Below, piece by piece: positions 1 to 8,692 of a stretch of DNA of 59,308 nucleotides; position 1 is the first letter of the stretch; each line of letters opens with the position of its first letter. The notes below the pieces were generated by a model, which had not been told where the DNA came from, ran no database searches, and was given only the letters and a program-made list of their open reading frames with translations. The translations under genes and the position numbers were made by a program. This DNA comes from Chitinophagaceae bacterium (lineage in GTDB: Bacteria; Bacteroidota; Bacteroidia; Chitinophagales; Chitinophagaceae), in contig JALNZE010000021.1 in assembly GCA_023229465.1 (NCBI GenBank), positions 1 to 59,308 of the forward strand, written 5' to 3'.

Positions 1-113
1 TTTTGACCGCTAAAATCCCGTAGTTTAGTTGATTCGCTTTTCATATGTTTTCGTTTCTTTGAATTTAGCAAACTCAATTCGCGAATTCAAACATATAAAC
101 TGCGCGGAACACA

Positions 114-416
114 TTGCGAAGAAAAAAGAGCATGACGCTTAGTAACCCTGAATTTATCCGGCGTTTTGCCATGCACATTTTACCACTACGTTTTGTACGC
201 ATCAGGCATTATGGAATACTCAGCAGTACCTGGAAGCGTGTAAAATTTATGGAATTAAGAAAGCAGCTAAAAATGCCGCTTACAAAAATTGATATCAAAA
301 CAAAGTTACACAGTTGCCCTTGTTGCAAAACGGGAACGATGATTACCCTTATGATCTTTGGTAAACGAGGACCGCCGGAACAATACATTACTGGTGAAAA
401 AAGGAATGCCTGCTAA
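114..416 (+). pseudogene. IS91-family transposase, C-terminal remnant
   Basis: This frame resembles the C-terminal part of IS91/Y2-type rolling-circle transposases: EFIRRF, then ILP, VRIRHYGILSS, and a zinc-ribbon-like CPCC near the end. Only about 95 residues remain of a protein normally near 350-400. The catalytic tyrosine region is absent, and an in-frame stop lies just upstream at 96-98. The first codon is TTG, and the resemblance starts at the ATG at 132. I read it as a dead remnant of an insertion sequence, possibly the outer edge of a larger mobile region beyond the window. Family assignment is from motif memory, not a search. Confidence 0.6.
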
Positions 417-587
417 ATGTGGGTAAGGGAAGGTTTGTGCTGTACAAAAAAAATAAAGAGATAATATACCCAATTACAATAGAAATTAATGGCGTAAAAA
501 AAATCGTATCCTATTTTCCCTTCGCAACTGCCAAATGGCAAAACGATAACTCCATAATACAATAGCCCTCTATAATTTACCGGTTTC

Positions 588-646
588 GTTCAACAGTAGG
601 CTTCATTGTTGGTGCTGCGCACCCAACGAAGCCTTAGTTGTTAGGC
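588..646 (+). other. attC-like imperfect hairpin (integron recombination site candidate)
   Basis: A 59-bp imperfect palindrome. The left end GTTCAAC (588-594) fits the integron R'' consensus RYYYAAC, and the right end GTTAGGC (640-646) fits R' GTTRRRY. Between them AGGCTTC (598-604) pairs perfectly with GAAGCCT (628-634), and TTGGTGC (609-615) pairs with GCACCCAA (619-626) leaving one bulged C. Length and unpaired bases are those of attC sites. No integrase is in the window and no second site was found, so it could instead be the terminal hairpin of the IS91-like element just upstream. Confidence 0.4.
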
Positions 647-680
647 GTTCGTTTTATATCTATTTGTTCATTCAACATTT

Positions 681-1114
681 CTATTGTACCACAACATTGA
701 CAGTGACATTTTCATTCGGCTGCAATTTTGGTAAAAGGCAATTGTAAATAATCATAGGCGCTGCAGTAGTAAGATTAGTTTTCATAGTGACATTTACTGT
801 TACAGTATTACTTTGGCAATCTTTAGAAAGATCGTAAATAATTTCTCGGCATCCGCTTGTTAATTGCTTTTGACCAATAACTAGATCATATGTACTAAAA
901 TCTACATTAGGCTTGCAACTACCGATAACCGTATTGTTAAAATCGGTTTGATTTCTAATGATAACAAATGTAACTCCGTTGATGTTTGTTGCATAACTAT
1001 TGTTACTACAACCATATTCGGATTTAAGACTTTTATATGGGACAGGACCGGAGTTACAAGTTTCTGTATTGGCTTTCTTACATGAGATTATCAAATAAAA
1101 AATGCGCTTTTCAT
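681..1114 (-). CDS. Putative lipoprotein with an apparent frameshift in the signal peptide
   Basis: The coding frame carries LIISCKK followed by a cysteine-rich secreted-type domain of about 130 residues, which suggests a lipoprotein with the lipobox cysteine in IISC. No ATG exists in that frame close to the lipobox. The obvious start, ATG at 1114 reading MKSAFFI, hits TGA after seven codons. It is one base out of frame across a run of six T (1097-1102). One more T would give MKSAFFYLIISC, a plausible signal peptide. This may be a recent one-base loss, slippage-dependent expression or a sequencing error. The C-terminal part faintly recalls PrcB-like lipoproteins; function unknown. Confidence 0.5.
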
Positions 1115-1351
1115 AATAAGCTGTTTTGATGTAAAAATGATCAATATTTGTTTCGTGCTGATGAAAATGACGCACAACACTTAAAATTACGTTGATTCTC
1201 TGCATAATTCCAACAATAATCCAACAGTAATTTAAACCTTTTTAGATCTGTTTTGTCTGCGTTTTTTGGGTCAGCCCACCTTAATAGCAATTGCCCGGTC
1301 AACTTACCAATCGCTGGCGCCAACACCAAAAACGCAAATAATTCACACTTC

Positions 1352-1372
1352 AGTAATTAAAAATTAATAATT
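1352..1372. repeat. Heptad tract, word AATAATT
   Basis: Three seven-base units in phase: AGTAATT, AAAAATT, AATAATT. The A/T richness makes this one of the weaker members of the 7-bp tract family in this window. It lies between the lipoprotein gene and ruvC, 24 bp before the next tract. Confidence 0.4.
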
Positions 1373-1395
1373 ACAATGCTCATTTATTTTCCCCC

Positions 1396-1416
1396 AACTC
1401 CTAACTCCTAACTCTC
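1396..1416. repeat. Heptad tract, word AACTCCT, at the 3' end of ruvC
   Basis: Three units AACTCCT, AACTCCT, AACTCTC. The tract contains the ruvC stop codon (1401-1403 on the minus strand) and encodes its last few residues (VRS). Confidence 0.8.
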
Positions 1417-1964
1417 CCCGGATTTTTCGCTATAAAATCATCCCAGCCTTTTAATCCTTTTACTGTGCTGTTTATTATGGAGGATGTTTGGTAATGATGG
1501 CATAGGGCAACGGCTAATGCATCGGTGGCATCAAAATACTGGGGCTTTTCTTCAATGAGTAATGTTCGTTGCAGCATTTTCCAAACCTGGTCCTTATTGG
1601 CATTGCCATTACCGGTGATAGATTGTTTTACTTTTTTAGGAGAGTATTCTGTTACAGGAATTTTTGCCTGCATGGCCGCCGCGATAGCCACCCCCTGGGC
1701 TCTTCCCAGTTTTAGCATACTCTGCACATTTTTGCCAAAAAAAGGAGCCTCAATGGCGAAAGTGGAAGGCTGGTATAGTTTAATCAGTTCACCTACTTTG
1801 GTATGAATCATTTCAAGGCGGGCATAAATGTCTTTTTCTTTGGTAAGTTTCAAAGCATCCATCAAAATCACCCGTGGCTGGCCCTTTTCAATACGCAGCA
1901 AAGCATAACCCATTAATTGAGTACCGGGGTCAATGCCGAGGATGATGGGCGATGGGGAGGTCAT
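1401..1964 (-). CDS. ruvC: Crossover junction endodeoxyribonuclease RuvC
   Basis: RuvC is the dimeric resolvase that cuts Holliday junctions after branch migration by RuvAB in recombination repair. The 187-residue protein starts with the RNase H-like strand IILGIDPG. Expected catalytic acids are visible: Asp12 (GIDPG), Glu72 (AIEAPFFGKN), and Asp145/Asp148 (FDATDAL). Length is close to the 160-190 usual for the family. The last residues (GRVRS) and the stop codon lie in a heptad repeat tract, so the C-terminus has probably been rewritten by that repeat. ruvB is encoded separately at 17.5 kb, and ruvA is not in the window. Confidence 0.95.
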   Translation of the reverse strand: MTSPSPIILGIDPGTQLMGYALLRIEKGQPRVILMDALKLTKEKDIYARLEMIHTKVGELIKLYQPSTFAIEAPFFGKNVQSMLKLGRAQGVAIAAAMQAKIPVTEYSPKKVKQSITGNGNANKDQVWKMLQRTLLIEEKPQYFDATDALAVALCHHYQTSSIINSTVKGLKGWDDFIAKNPGRVRS

Positions 1965-2009
1965 GCGTTGTAAAAATACGGGGAAATGGGTTATTGGCAG
2001 GGGGCAATC

Positions 2010-2097
2010 GTGAGTTGTGAGGGCAGATGACGGATGACAGATGGGTGTTAAAAACTATTGGCAAAATTTCTCACGACTGGCGGCTCACGTCTCAGGA
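2010..2097. repeat. Palindromic heptad element, words GTGAGTT, CGGATGA and CTCACGA
   Basis: The left part has GTGAGTT, GTGAGGG, then CAGATGA, CGGATGA, CAGATGG without loss of the 7-bp phase (2010-2044). The right part has CTCACGA, CTGGCGG, CTCACGT, CTCAGGA (2070-2097), the reverse complement of the GTGAG word. The element covers the first ATG available to the next gene, so the N-terminus read from that ATG is partly repeat-derived. Confidence 0.7.
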
Positions 2098-3153
2098 TTA
2101 ACCACTACCCCTCTTTTCAGTCTCGCAACTATCCCCGTTCTTTGCAGTCAAATAACTGAATTTCTGAACAGGAAACTGAAAATATTTCTCAATTACTTTG
2201 TTGGTCCCACGCTGTTTGTGTGGCTGTCGTATTCTATTTACAGGCAGATACAAAAGCAGGCGGATGTGCAGCAATCCTGGGATCTCATCCTCTCCGCTTT
2301 TACGGGCCCCCGGTCATGGAAATTTGGGGTAGTAATTATTTTGATGTTTTTTAACTGGGGTATTGAGGCCCGTAAATGGCAACTATTGGTTGGGCGTATC
2401 CAGAAAGTTTCTTTTATTACGGCCTATCGGGCCATTTTATCCGGACAGGCATTTGCCTTTAATACACCCAACCGGGTAGGAGAATCGGCGGGACGTTCGG
2501 TTTTTCTGGAAGAAGGTAACCGCTTGCGGGGAATTGTTTTGTCTGTGGTGGGTAGTATGAGCCAGGTACTTGTTACTTTTCTGATGGGGTTACTGGGCCT
2601 GATCTATCTGCGTTTTCATATACTTGATGCTACCCGCCATGTAGAAGGCTTGTCGGCTTTCTGGATAGATGGGCTGATAGGAATGATTTCGGTGGGTATC
2701 CTGTTATTTATCCTTTTGTATTTCCGGTTATCATGGCTGATCCGGTTATTGGAAAAAATACCGTTTATCGCGAAGCATCGGTTCTTTGTGCAGAAGCTGG
2801 AAGATTTTTACTGGAAAGAATTAACAGGAATTTTACTTCTTTCTTTCTGCCGGTACGTTGTATTTGTAGCGCAGTATGTTATTTTGTTAGAGGTATTTGA
2901 AGTGAATGTGAACTGGATAGATGCCGCTACGATGGTTTGCGTAATGTTCCTGGTGCTGGCTATCGTACCTACCATTGCGCTGGCGGAACTGGGTTTTAGG
3001 GGGAAAGTGAGTATCCAGCTATTTGGGTTGTTAAGTTCCAATACCGTAGGCATCATTGCAACAGCCGCCGGTATCTGGATCATTAACCTGATTATTCCTG
3101 CCATTGCCGGCAGTTTATTTATATTAGGAATCAGATTGTTTAGAAATAAATAG
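2041..3153 (+). CDS. UPF0104 / lysylphosphatidylglycerol synthase TM-region-like membrane protein
   Basis: A polytopic inner-membrane protein of the flippase-like UPF0104 group (the membrane half of MprF/AglD-type proteins). From about residue 55 on it has six to eight hydrophobic spans, and it carries the family-like stretch FNTPNRVGESAGR near residue 140 and ALAELGFRG near residue 318. The exact substrate cannot be told. The first 45 or so residues (SRLAAHVSGLTTT) are encoded by a palindromic heptad element and do not look like family sequence. Relatives begin near NRKLKIFLNYF, so the true start may be a non-ATG codon near 2160-2180. Its stop is 6 bp before the DUF3108 gene, so the two are probably co-transcribed. 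Confidence 0.75.
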   Translation: MGVKNYWQNFSRLAAHVSGLTTTPLFSLATIPVLCSQITEFLNRKLKIFLNYFVGPTLFVWLSYSIYRQIQKQADVQQSWDLILSAFTGPRSWKFGVVIILMFFNWGIEARKWQLLVGRIQKVSFITAYRAILSGQAFAFNTPNRVGESAGRSVFLEEGNRLRGIVLSVVGSMSQVLVTFLMGLLGLIYLRFHILDATRHVEGLSAFWIDGLIGMISVGILLFILLYFRLSWLIRLLEKIPFIAKHRFFVQKLEDFYWKELTGILLLSFCRYVVFVAQYVILLEVFEVNVNWIDAATMVCVMFLVLAIVPTIALAELGFRGKVSIQLFGLLSSNTVGIIATAAGIWIINLIIPAIAGSLFILGIRLFRNK

Positions 3154-3159
3154 TGTAGC

Positions 3160-3951
3160 GTGAAAAAAACCGGGTTACTTTTTTTATTGGTGTTTGGTTG
3201 GCGTTCTATCGCCGCGGGAGATGAATTCTGTGGTATACGTAACCTTGCTTTTATGGAAGGCGAAAACATTTCTTTCAATGTTTTTTATTCTGTTGTGGGT
3301 ATCTATATCAATGCGGGTACGGGTAATTTTACGGTAAATAACGAACACATGAATAACAGGGCCGTATATCATATAGTAGGGTCGGGGAGTTCTAATCCGA
3401 GTTACGACTGGATATTTAAGGTACGTGACCGTTATGAATCTTATATAGATACGGCCACTATGCAACCCCTGAAATTTATCCGGGATATTAATGAAGGGGG
3501 TTTTAAAAAATATGAAAATATCACTTTTAACAAGAAGGCCAATACAGCCATTACTACAAATGGTGTGTTTAAAGTGCCTGTTTGTGTGCAGGATGTGTTG
3601 AGTTCTATCTATTATGCCCGGAATATAGATTTCAGTCAATACCAGGTTGATGATAAAATACCTTTTACCATGTTCCTGGATAATGAGGTGTTTAGCCTGT
3701 ACATAAAATATTTGGGGAAAGAAGTGATTAAAACCAAATATGGCAGATTTAATGCTATTAAGTTCAAACCCTTACTGGTAAAAGGTACCCTGTTCCAGGG
3801 TGGGGAAGATATGTCTGTTTGGGTAAGTGATGATGAGAACCATATTCCTATCCGTATAGAAAGTCCGATTGTGGTAGGCAGCGTAAAAGTAGATATGATG
3901 CAATACCGAAATCTTCGGTACCCACTTTCTTCAATGATTAGTTTTAGATAG
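3160..3951 (+). CDS. DUF3108 domain-containing secreted protein
   Basis: A 263-residue exported protein with an N-terminal signal peptide (MKKTGLLFLLVFGW...SIAAG) starting at a GTG six bases after the preceding stop. The rest is beta-rich, with features typical of DUF3108 proteins: GENISFNVFYSVVGIY near the N-terminus, a central DRYESYID segment, and a C-terminal VWVSDDENHIPIRIES. The family is common in the Bacteroidota cell envelope and has no settled biochemical function. Pairing with the upstream membrane protein suggests an envelope role, but this is inference. Confidence 0.85.
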   Translation: MKKTGLLFLLVFGWRSIAAGDEFCGIRNLAFMEGENISFNVFYSVVGIYINAGTGNFTVNNEHMNNRAVYHIVGSGSSNPSYDWIFKVRDRYESYIDTATMQPLKFIRDINEGGFKKYENITFNKKANTAITTNGVFKVPVCVQDVLSSIYYARNIDFSQYQVDDKIPFTMFLDNEVFSLYIKYLGKEVIKTKYGRFNAIKFKPLLVKGTLFQGGEDMSVWVSDDENHIPIRIESPIVVGSVKVDMMQYRNLRYPLSSMISFR

Positions 3952-3959
3952 AGGAAAGG

Positions 3960-4292
3960 CTATGGCAAACATATCCGGTTTAGTTCAGAATGCCGGTATG
4001 CATAGCGGCAAATAGCCACAATCATTACAACAGACAAGCAGATTCCGGAGAACAGGCCCCCCAAAAACGACTGGTACTCTTTCTCGCCTATATAGGCACA
4101 AAAAACAATGGCAATAGCGGAAATAATAACGCAAACCCCTGCCATTACCGCATTGGCCGATCTGTTTGAGATCTCAATCCGGGTATTGCATGTTCCACAA
4201 TTGGTTGCAGAAAAATTATTCAGCTGTACGAATTTCTTAAAAGGAATACGCTCTCTACAGCTTGGGCAGCAGGCAGTTTGGTTTTTGGACAT
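3960..4292 (-). CDS. Small membrane protein with N-terminal zinc ribbon
   Basis: A 110-residue protein. The N-terminus carries two CxxC pairs (CPSC near residue 9 and CGTC near residue 32), expected to bind one zinc ion, followed by two hydrophobic spans (about residues 48-66 and 75-95) and a short basic tail. No further domain is recognised. It converges with the DUF3108 gene with only 8 bp between the two ends. About 137 bp separate it from the metallo-hydrolase gene on the same strand. Confidence 0.65.
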   Translation of the reverse strand: MSKNQTACCPSCRERIPFKKFVQLNNFSATNCGTCNTRIEISNRSANAVMAGVCVIISAIAIVFCAYIGEKEYQSFLGGLFSGICLSVVMIVAICRYAYRHSELNRICLP

Positions 4293-4429
4293 TGGATATC
4301 GGTTTCGTTTATAACAATTCCTGAATCTAAGATAGAAAATTTATTTTGAAAAATCCTACTACAAAACACCGATTTTACTGGGGGGTAATAACGGGGAAAA
4401 AACGTGAAATAACCCTGCTCTTTGTAGTA

Positions 4430-5296
4430 TTATATATCCCCTATTTGGAAGAAACTCTTATGCCTGACACCTTTTTCTGTTGCCTGTAAGCTGCAACATT
4501 CGTTTACAGGGTCATGTTCAAAGTAGAGGATATAGTCGTTGTTAACCGCCTCCTGTAAAAATGTTTTTTTCTCTTTCAGCGTTGTCAGGGGGAACATATC
4601 ATAAGCCATAACATAGGGTAGTGGTATATGTGATGCGGAAGGTAAGAGATCAGCCATATATACGATGGTTTTCCCTTTATACCGTATCTGCGGCAGCATC
4701 ATTTTATCGGTATGTCCGTTTACAAATCTGATGGAAATATTTTCAGTAAAATCCATGCTGCTGAGTAGTCCGTTTGTATCGGGCCCTTTTTCAGGCAGGG
4801 GTATAAATTGCAACTGACCGCTCTCCTGGATGGGTAGAATATTCTCTTTCAGAAAGGAAGCTTTCTCCCTGTCGTTGGGTAGGGTTGCCCATTGCCAATG
4901 GTCTTTATTGCTCCAGTAAACCGCGTTTTTAAATGCGGGCACCAACCTGTCGCCTTCCCTGATAATACTGCCACCACAATGATCAAAGTGGAGGTGTGTA
5001 AGAAATACATCTGTAATATCTTCTCTTCTAAAACCTTTACCGGCCAGGGAGGTATCCAGTGTATCTCCCTGTAAATGATAGTGGCCGAAGAATTTTACAT
5101 CCTGTTTATTTCCCACACCGGTATCAATTAATATTAACCGGTTTCCATCTTCAACCAGTAAACAACGCAGGGCCCAGTCGCATAAATTATTTTCATCAGC
5201 CGGGTTCAGTTTATTCCACATGCTTTTGGGAACTACGCCGTACATGGCGCCACCATCTAATTTAAAATAACCGGAATTGATCGTATGCAGTTTCAT
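4430..5296 (-). CDS. MBL-fold metallo-hydrolase
   Basis: A soluble 288-residue member of the metallo-beta-lactamase superfamily. The metal-binding signature HLHFDH is at residues 101-106 and a further conserved histidine follows in FVNGHTDKMM. The fold's early strand LILIDTGVGN is at residues 54-63. Lactonase-like or general hydrolase members have this layout; the substrate cannot be predicted. The start ATG lies 2 bp after the MFS transporter stop, so it is the last gene of the leftward ftsX-uppP-MFS run. Confidence 0.85.
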   Translation of the reverse strand: MKLHTINSGYFKLDGGAMYGVVPKSMWNKLNPADENNLCDWALRCLLVEDGNRLILIDTGVGNKQDVKFFGHYHLQGDTLDTSLAGKGFRREDITDVFLTHLHFDHCGGSIIREGDRLVPAFKNAVYWSNKDHWQWATLPNDREKASFLKENILPIQESGQLQFIPLPEKGPDTNGLLSSMDFTENISIRFVNGHTDKMMLPQIRYKGKTIVYMADLLPSASHIPLPYVMAYDMFPLTTLKEKKTFLQEAVNNDYILYFEHDPVNECCSLQATEKGVRHKSFFQIGDI

Positions 5297-5298
5297 CT

Positions 5299-6615
5299 TT
5301 AGGTTACCTCGCTTTTTTTGTGCTGTGTGCCGGATGCAAAGATCAGGAGTATTAATCCTATTACAAAGAAAACAACCAGCGCCAATACAGCATTCCGCTG
5401 CGAACCGGTAAATTCATTTATGTATCCGAAACTGAACATGCCTATCACAATGGCTATCTTTTCCGTTACATCGTAGAAACTGAAAAATGAAGCGGTGTCT
5501 TTGGTTTCGGGCATCAGCTTGGCATAGGTACTTCTACTGAGCGATTGGATGCCTCCCATTACAAAGCCTACCAGTACGGCCAGTCCATAAAATTCATTAA
5601 TGCCATCTCTCGGTAACAGATACCCGATCACACATAAAATAATCCAGACAGACAGGGTGATCATCAATGCGTTAAAATTGCCAATCCTCTCAGACAGTTT
5701 TGCTATCAGGAAGGCGCCGGGTATAGCCACGAGCTGTATAATCAGGATGGCTATGATTAAGTTGGTGATGGGAATATTCAATTCACTTTTGCCATATAAT
5801 GTGGCCGCAAGCATAACCGTTTGCACACCCATATTATAGAAAAAGAAAGCGCCTAAAAACCTTTTGAGTACCGGTAAGTGGCTTAACTGGTTCCAAACCT
5901 TATTTAACTCTTTGTAGCCTTTGTTAAAAATACTACCGCTGTCTGATTTTTTTTCCAAAGGGGTTCCTTTGGGTAACCTGCTTAGCGCGAATTGCGCGAA
6001 GCCCCACCACCATATACCCACTAATAAGAATGATATCTGTGAAGCCTTACCTACGGTGATGCCAAACAAACCTGGTTTTAAAATAAATACAAAACAGATA
6101 ATCTGTAATAACACACTACCCGTATACCCCATGGCAAAGCCTTTGGCGCTTACCTTGTCCTGGTCTTCAGGGGCGGCAATTTCAGGAAGATAAGAATTGT
6201 AAAAAACCAGGCTACCCCAAAAACCTACACAGGCAACGATTAAACAGGCCAGCCCGTAGGCTAAATTGGTTTTATCAAAAAAGTACAGGGCACCGCAGGC
6301 AATACTGCCCATGGTGCAGAAAAAAAATAAGAATGATTTTTTATTGCCTTTGTAATCCGCAATAGAAGACAGCAGGGGCGATAGGATGGCTACCAGTAAA
6401 AAAGCGATGCCCAGTGCATACGTGTATAAAGAAGTATTAATAAATTCACGTCCAAGAATCCGAACGGTATCATGAGAAGTGGCATCATTGCCATCGCCTG
6501 TAACCGCTTCATAATACGCGGGAAAAATGGTAGAAGTAATCACCAGGTTATAAGCGCTATTGGCCCAATCGTACATGGCCCAACCCGTGATTACTTTCTT
6601 TGGAGCAGTCTTCAT
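5299..6615 (-). CDS. MFS transporter, Atg22/UMF1-like
   Basis: A 438-residue polytopic transporter of the major facilitator superfamily. The opening GWAMYDWANSAYN is the signature of the UMF1 group, related to vacuolar Atg22 amino acid effluxers. About twelve hydrophobic spans are visible, with a basic central loop (LPKGTPLEKK) between the two halves. The SLSRSTYAKLMPE stretch in the second half is also typical of this group. Substrate unknown; amino acid or sugar export is possible. It lies between uppP and the metallo-hydrolase in one leftward run. Confidence 0.85.
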   Translation of the reverse strand: MKTAPKKVITGWAMYDWANSAYNLVITSTIFPAYYEAVTGDGNDATSHDTVRILGREFINTSLYTYALGIAFLLVAILSPLLSSIADYKGNKKSFLFFFCTMGSIACGALYFFDKTNLAYGLACLIVACVGFWGSLVFYNSYLPEIAAPEDQDKVSAKGFAMGYTGSVLLQIICFVFILKPGLFGITVGKASQISFLLVGIWWWGFAQFALSRLPKGTPLEKKSDSGSIFNKGYKELNKVWNQLSHLPVLKRFLGAFFFYNMGVQTVMLAATLYGKSELNIPITNLIIAILIIQLVAIPGAFLIAKLSERIGNFNALMITLSVWIILCVIGYLLPRDGINEFYGLAVLVGFVMGGIQSLSRSTYAKLMPETKDTASFFSFYDVTEKIAIVIGMFSFGYINEFTGSQRNAVLALVVFFVIGLILLIFASGTQHKKSEVT

Positions 6616-6651
6616 TAAGGTTGGTTAGGTTTACATTCCGACTAACAAAAT

Positions 6652-6672
6652 AGTAATTAATTCTTAATTATT
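6652..6672. repeat. Heptad tract, word AATTAAG, at the 3' end of uppP
   Basis: Units AGTAATT, AATTCTT, AATTATT. The uppP stop codon (6668-6670, minus strand) falls in the last unit. The word, read on the other strand, is the one used by the copA-tsaE palindrome at 23742. Low complexity makes this a weaker case. Confidence 0.45.
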
Positions 6673-7465
6673 TCAGATACCCTGCTAATACGAGAGCCAG
6701 CAAAACAGCCCCCACAATTACCCTGTACCAGCCAAATAATCTGAATCCATGTTTCTGTAGAAAACCGATAAAGAATTTTATAGCAAGCAGCGCTACTATA
6801 AAGGCAACTACATTACCTGTTCCCAGTGCTATCAGATTTTCTTTGTTCTGTAATAGTTCAGGGTTTTCTTTCCAGGCTTTCAATAATTTATAGCCGGTTG
6901 CAGCCGCCATGGTTGGTACGGCTAAAAAGAAAGAAAATTCGGCTGCCAGGTTACGGGTAAGTTTCTGCTGCATCCCACCGATGATGCTGGCTGCACTACG
7001 GCTGGTGCCGGGTATCATGGCCAGGCATTGCCAAACACCAATGGTAATGGCTTTTCTGAAACTGATGGATTCTTCTTTTTCTATAGCAGGCTGTTTAAAA
7101 AGCCGGTCAATAAATAAAAGGATGAACCCGCCGGCAAGCATTGTGACGGATACGGTTAAACTGCTTTCTAATAAAGCATCAATTCTATCAGAAAATAATG
7201 TACCCAATGCCAGCGCGGGTATCACGGCTACAATCAGTTTCAGGTAAAAATTAAAACGATTGAGCGGGAAGAATTTTTTCCAATACAATACCACCACAGA
7301 CAGGATGGCCCCGAACTGGATGGCAACTTCGAATAACTTAGTAAAAGGATCGGAAGATATATGCAGTATCGAACTGGTGATAATCATATGGCCTGTAGAA
7401 GATATGGGCAGAAATTCTGTTAATCCTTCAACAATAGCAATGACTATAGCTTCAAAAATGGACAT
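6668..7465 (-). CDS. uppP: Undecaprenyl-diphosphatase UppP (BacA)
   Basis: Integral membrane phosphatase that converts undecaprenyl diphosphate to the monophosphate, recycling the lipid carrier for peptidoglycan and other envelope polymers. The two family motifs are intact: EGLTEFLPISSTGHM at residues 13-27 and PGTSRSAASIIGG at 152-164. Eight or so hydrophobic spans and 265 residues fit the family. The order ftsX, DUF3098, uppP is a common Bacteroidota arrangement. The start is 6 bp after the DUF3098 gene, consistent with an operon. Confidence 0.96.
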   Translation of the reverse strand: MSIFEAIVIAIVEGLTEFLPISSTGHMIITSSILHISSDPFTKLFEVAIQFGAILSVVVLYWKKFFPLNRFNFYLKLIVAVIPALALGTLFSDRIDALLESSLTVSVTMLAGGFILLFIDRLFKQPAIEKEESISFRKAITIGVWQCLAMIPGTSRSAASIIGGMQQKLTRNLAAEFSFFLAVPTMAAATGYKLLKAWKENPELLQNKENLIALGTGNVVAFIVALLAIKFFIGFLQKHGFRLFGWYRVIVGAVLLALVLAGYLK

Positions 7466-7470
7466 AATAG

Positions 7471-7713
7471 CTATTTCGGTTTCTTAAAGATCGCATATAC
7501 CTCAACCAATAAACCCAGCACAATCAATATAGGTGCAATCGTAATTCGGGTAGTGCTGTAAACTTCTTTGGTATCAAAAATAGCAGGATCGGGACTTTTT
7601 CCGCCACTCAATAAAAACATACCCAAAGCAATTACCAATCCCCCAATCAGCATCCAGGTATAATTTTCCTTGTTGAATAAAACAGAATCTACATTTTGTT
7701 TATGATGGCTCAT
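7471..7713 (-). CDS. DUF3098 family membrane protein
   Basis: An 80-residue protein with two hydrophobic spans (WMLIGGLVIALGMFLL and ITIAPILIVLGLLVEVYAIF) separated by a short periplasmic or cytoplasmic segment, the typical DUF3098 layout. I chose the ATG at 7713 (MSHHKQNVD) over the upstream ATG at 7779, which would overlap the ftsX end and add a non-conserved stretch. It sits between ftsX and uppP, as it often does in this phylum. Function unknown. Confidence 0.85.
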   Translation of the reverse strand: MSHHKQNVDSVLFNKENYTWMLIGGLVIALGMFLLSGGKSPDPAIFDTKEVYSTTRITIAPILIVLGLLVEVYAIFKKPK

Positions 7714-7765
7714 ATGATTTAATTTATTAGGTTGTAAGATAGGAAAAAAGTTAATGGAGGAGGAA

Positions 7766-8641
7766 CTAATACAATTCATCCAGTTTCATTTTTAAATATT
7801 TCAAAACACTCCGATGGGTACTGTATACAGAAATACCTACGCCCAGAATTATCAGCCCCCCAAAAAGAATTAAGGTAAGTGTAAAGTCGCGTATCGCTTT
7901 TAAAGGCTCAAACTGGCTTTCTGCCCAACTGATCAGCGTAAACAGCAGCACAATTGCAATGCCGGAACTGATCAGTCCGTTAATGAGTGCCTGTATATTT
8001 AGTGGTTTTGAGATAAAGCCCCTGGTAGCGCCCACCATTTGCATGGTTTTAATGAGGAAACGGTTACTGAACATGGTCAGGCGGATGGTATTGTCAATAC
8101 TGAAAGTAACAATCAGGCTTAAAATAATCGCCACCACTAAAAAGATGAGGCCGATTTTGGAGGCTCTTTCATTCAGGTTACTTACCAGTATCTTTGGGTA
8201 TTGCAGTTCAGTGATCTGGTCTCCGTAAACCGCCATCAGGTCGTTTGATATTTTGGTGAGGCTATCGCCATTCACATAATTGGCTTTCGCGTAAAAATCA
8301 ATACTCTCTGGTAAAGGGTTTATATCCAGAATGGTGGCCCAGTCTTCATTGTTCTCTTTATTCCATATTTGTTTGGCTGAATTCTTATCTATATAAGTAA
8401 CACTCCTGGCGTAGGGCTTCCCTGCTATAAATTGTTGTATCTGGCCAATGGTATCTTTGTTCAGCGTACGCAGGTAAGCGCTCAACCGGATATCTTCCTT
8501 AAAAGCATTACCTACCGAACTGATGTTCAAAAAGAACCAGCCCATAATGCCCATGATCAATAAAACCAGGGCCACACCAACAATACTATAAATATAATTG
8601 GGCTTGCTGCGTTTAAGTGATGCTTTTCCGATTATCGCCAT
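7766..8641 (-). CDS. ftsX: Cell division protein FtsX (ABC permease)
   Basis: FtsX is the membrane partner of the ATPase FtsE and in other bacteria activates cell-wall hydrolases at the septum. This 291-residue protein has the expected plan: basic N-terminus (KASLKRSKPNY), one TM span, a periplasmic domain of about 120 residues, then three C-terminal TM spans with the FtsX-like permease motif (TMQMVGATRGFI). I prefer the ATG at 8641 because relatives start with MA close to KxSxKR; an ATG at 8665 is also open. No ftsE gene is adjacent, which is usual in this phylum. Confidence 0.9.
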   Translation of the reverse strand: MAIIGKASLKRSKPNYIYSIVGVALVLLIMGIMGWFFLNISSVGNAFKEDIRLSAYLRTLNKDTIGQIQQFIAGKPYARSVTYIDKNSAKQIWNKENNEDWATILDINPLPESIDFYAKANYVNGDSLTKISNDLMAVYGDQITELQYPKILVSNLNERASKIGLIFLVVAIILSLIVTFSIDNTIRLTMFSNRFLIKTMQMVGATRGFISKPLNIQALINGLISSGIAIVLLFTLISWAESQFEPLKAIRDFTLTLILFGGLIILGVGISVYSTHRSVLKYLKMKLDELY

Positions 8642-8692
8642 GCTAAATTTTTTTAATATAAACACCTGCTAGTGTGTAAGTGACTCTATAGG

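Noticed and set aside
1141..1329. Open frame of 62 codons on the minus strand upstream of the lipoprotein
   Set aside because: It overlaps the region before the lipoprotein start, begins at a non-ATG codon, and shows no recognisable domain. Probably chance.
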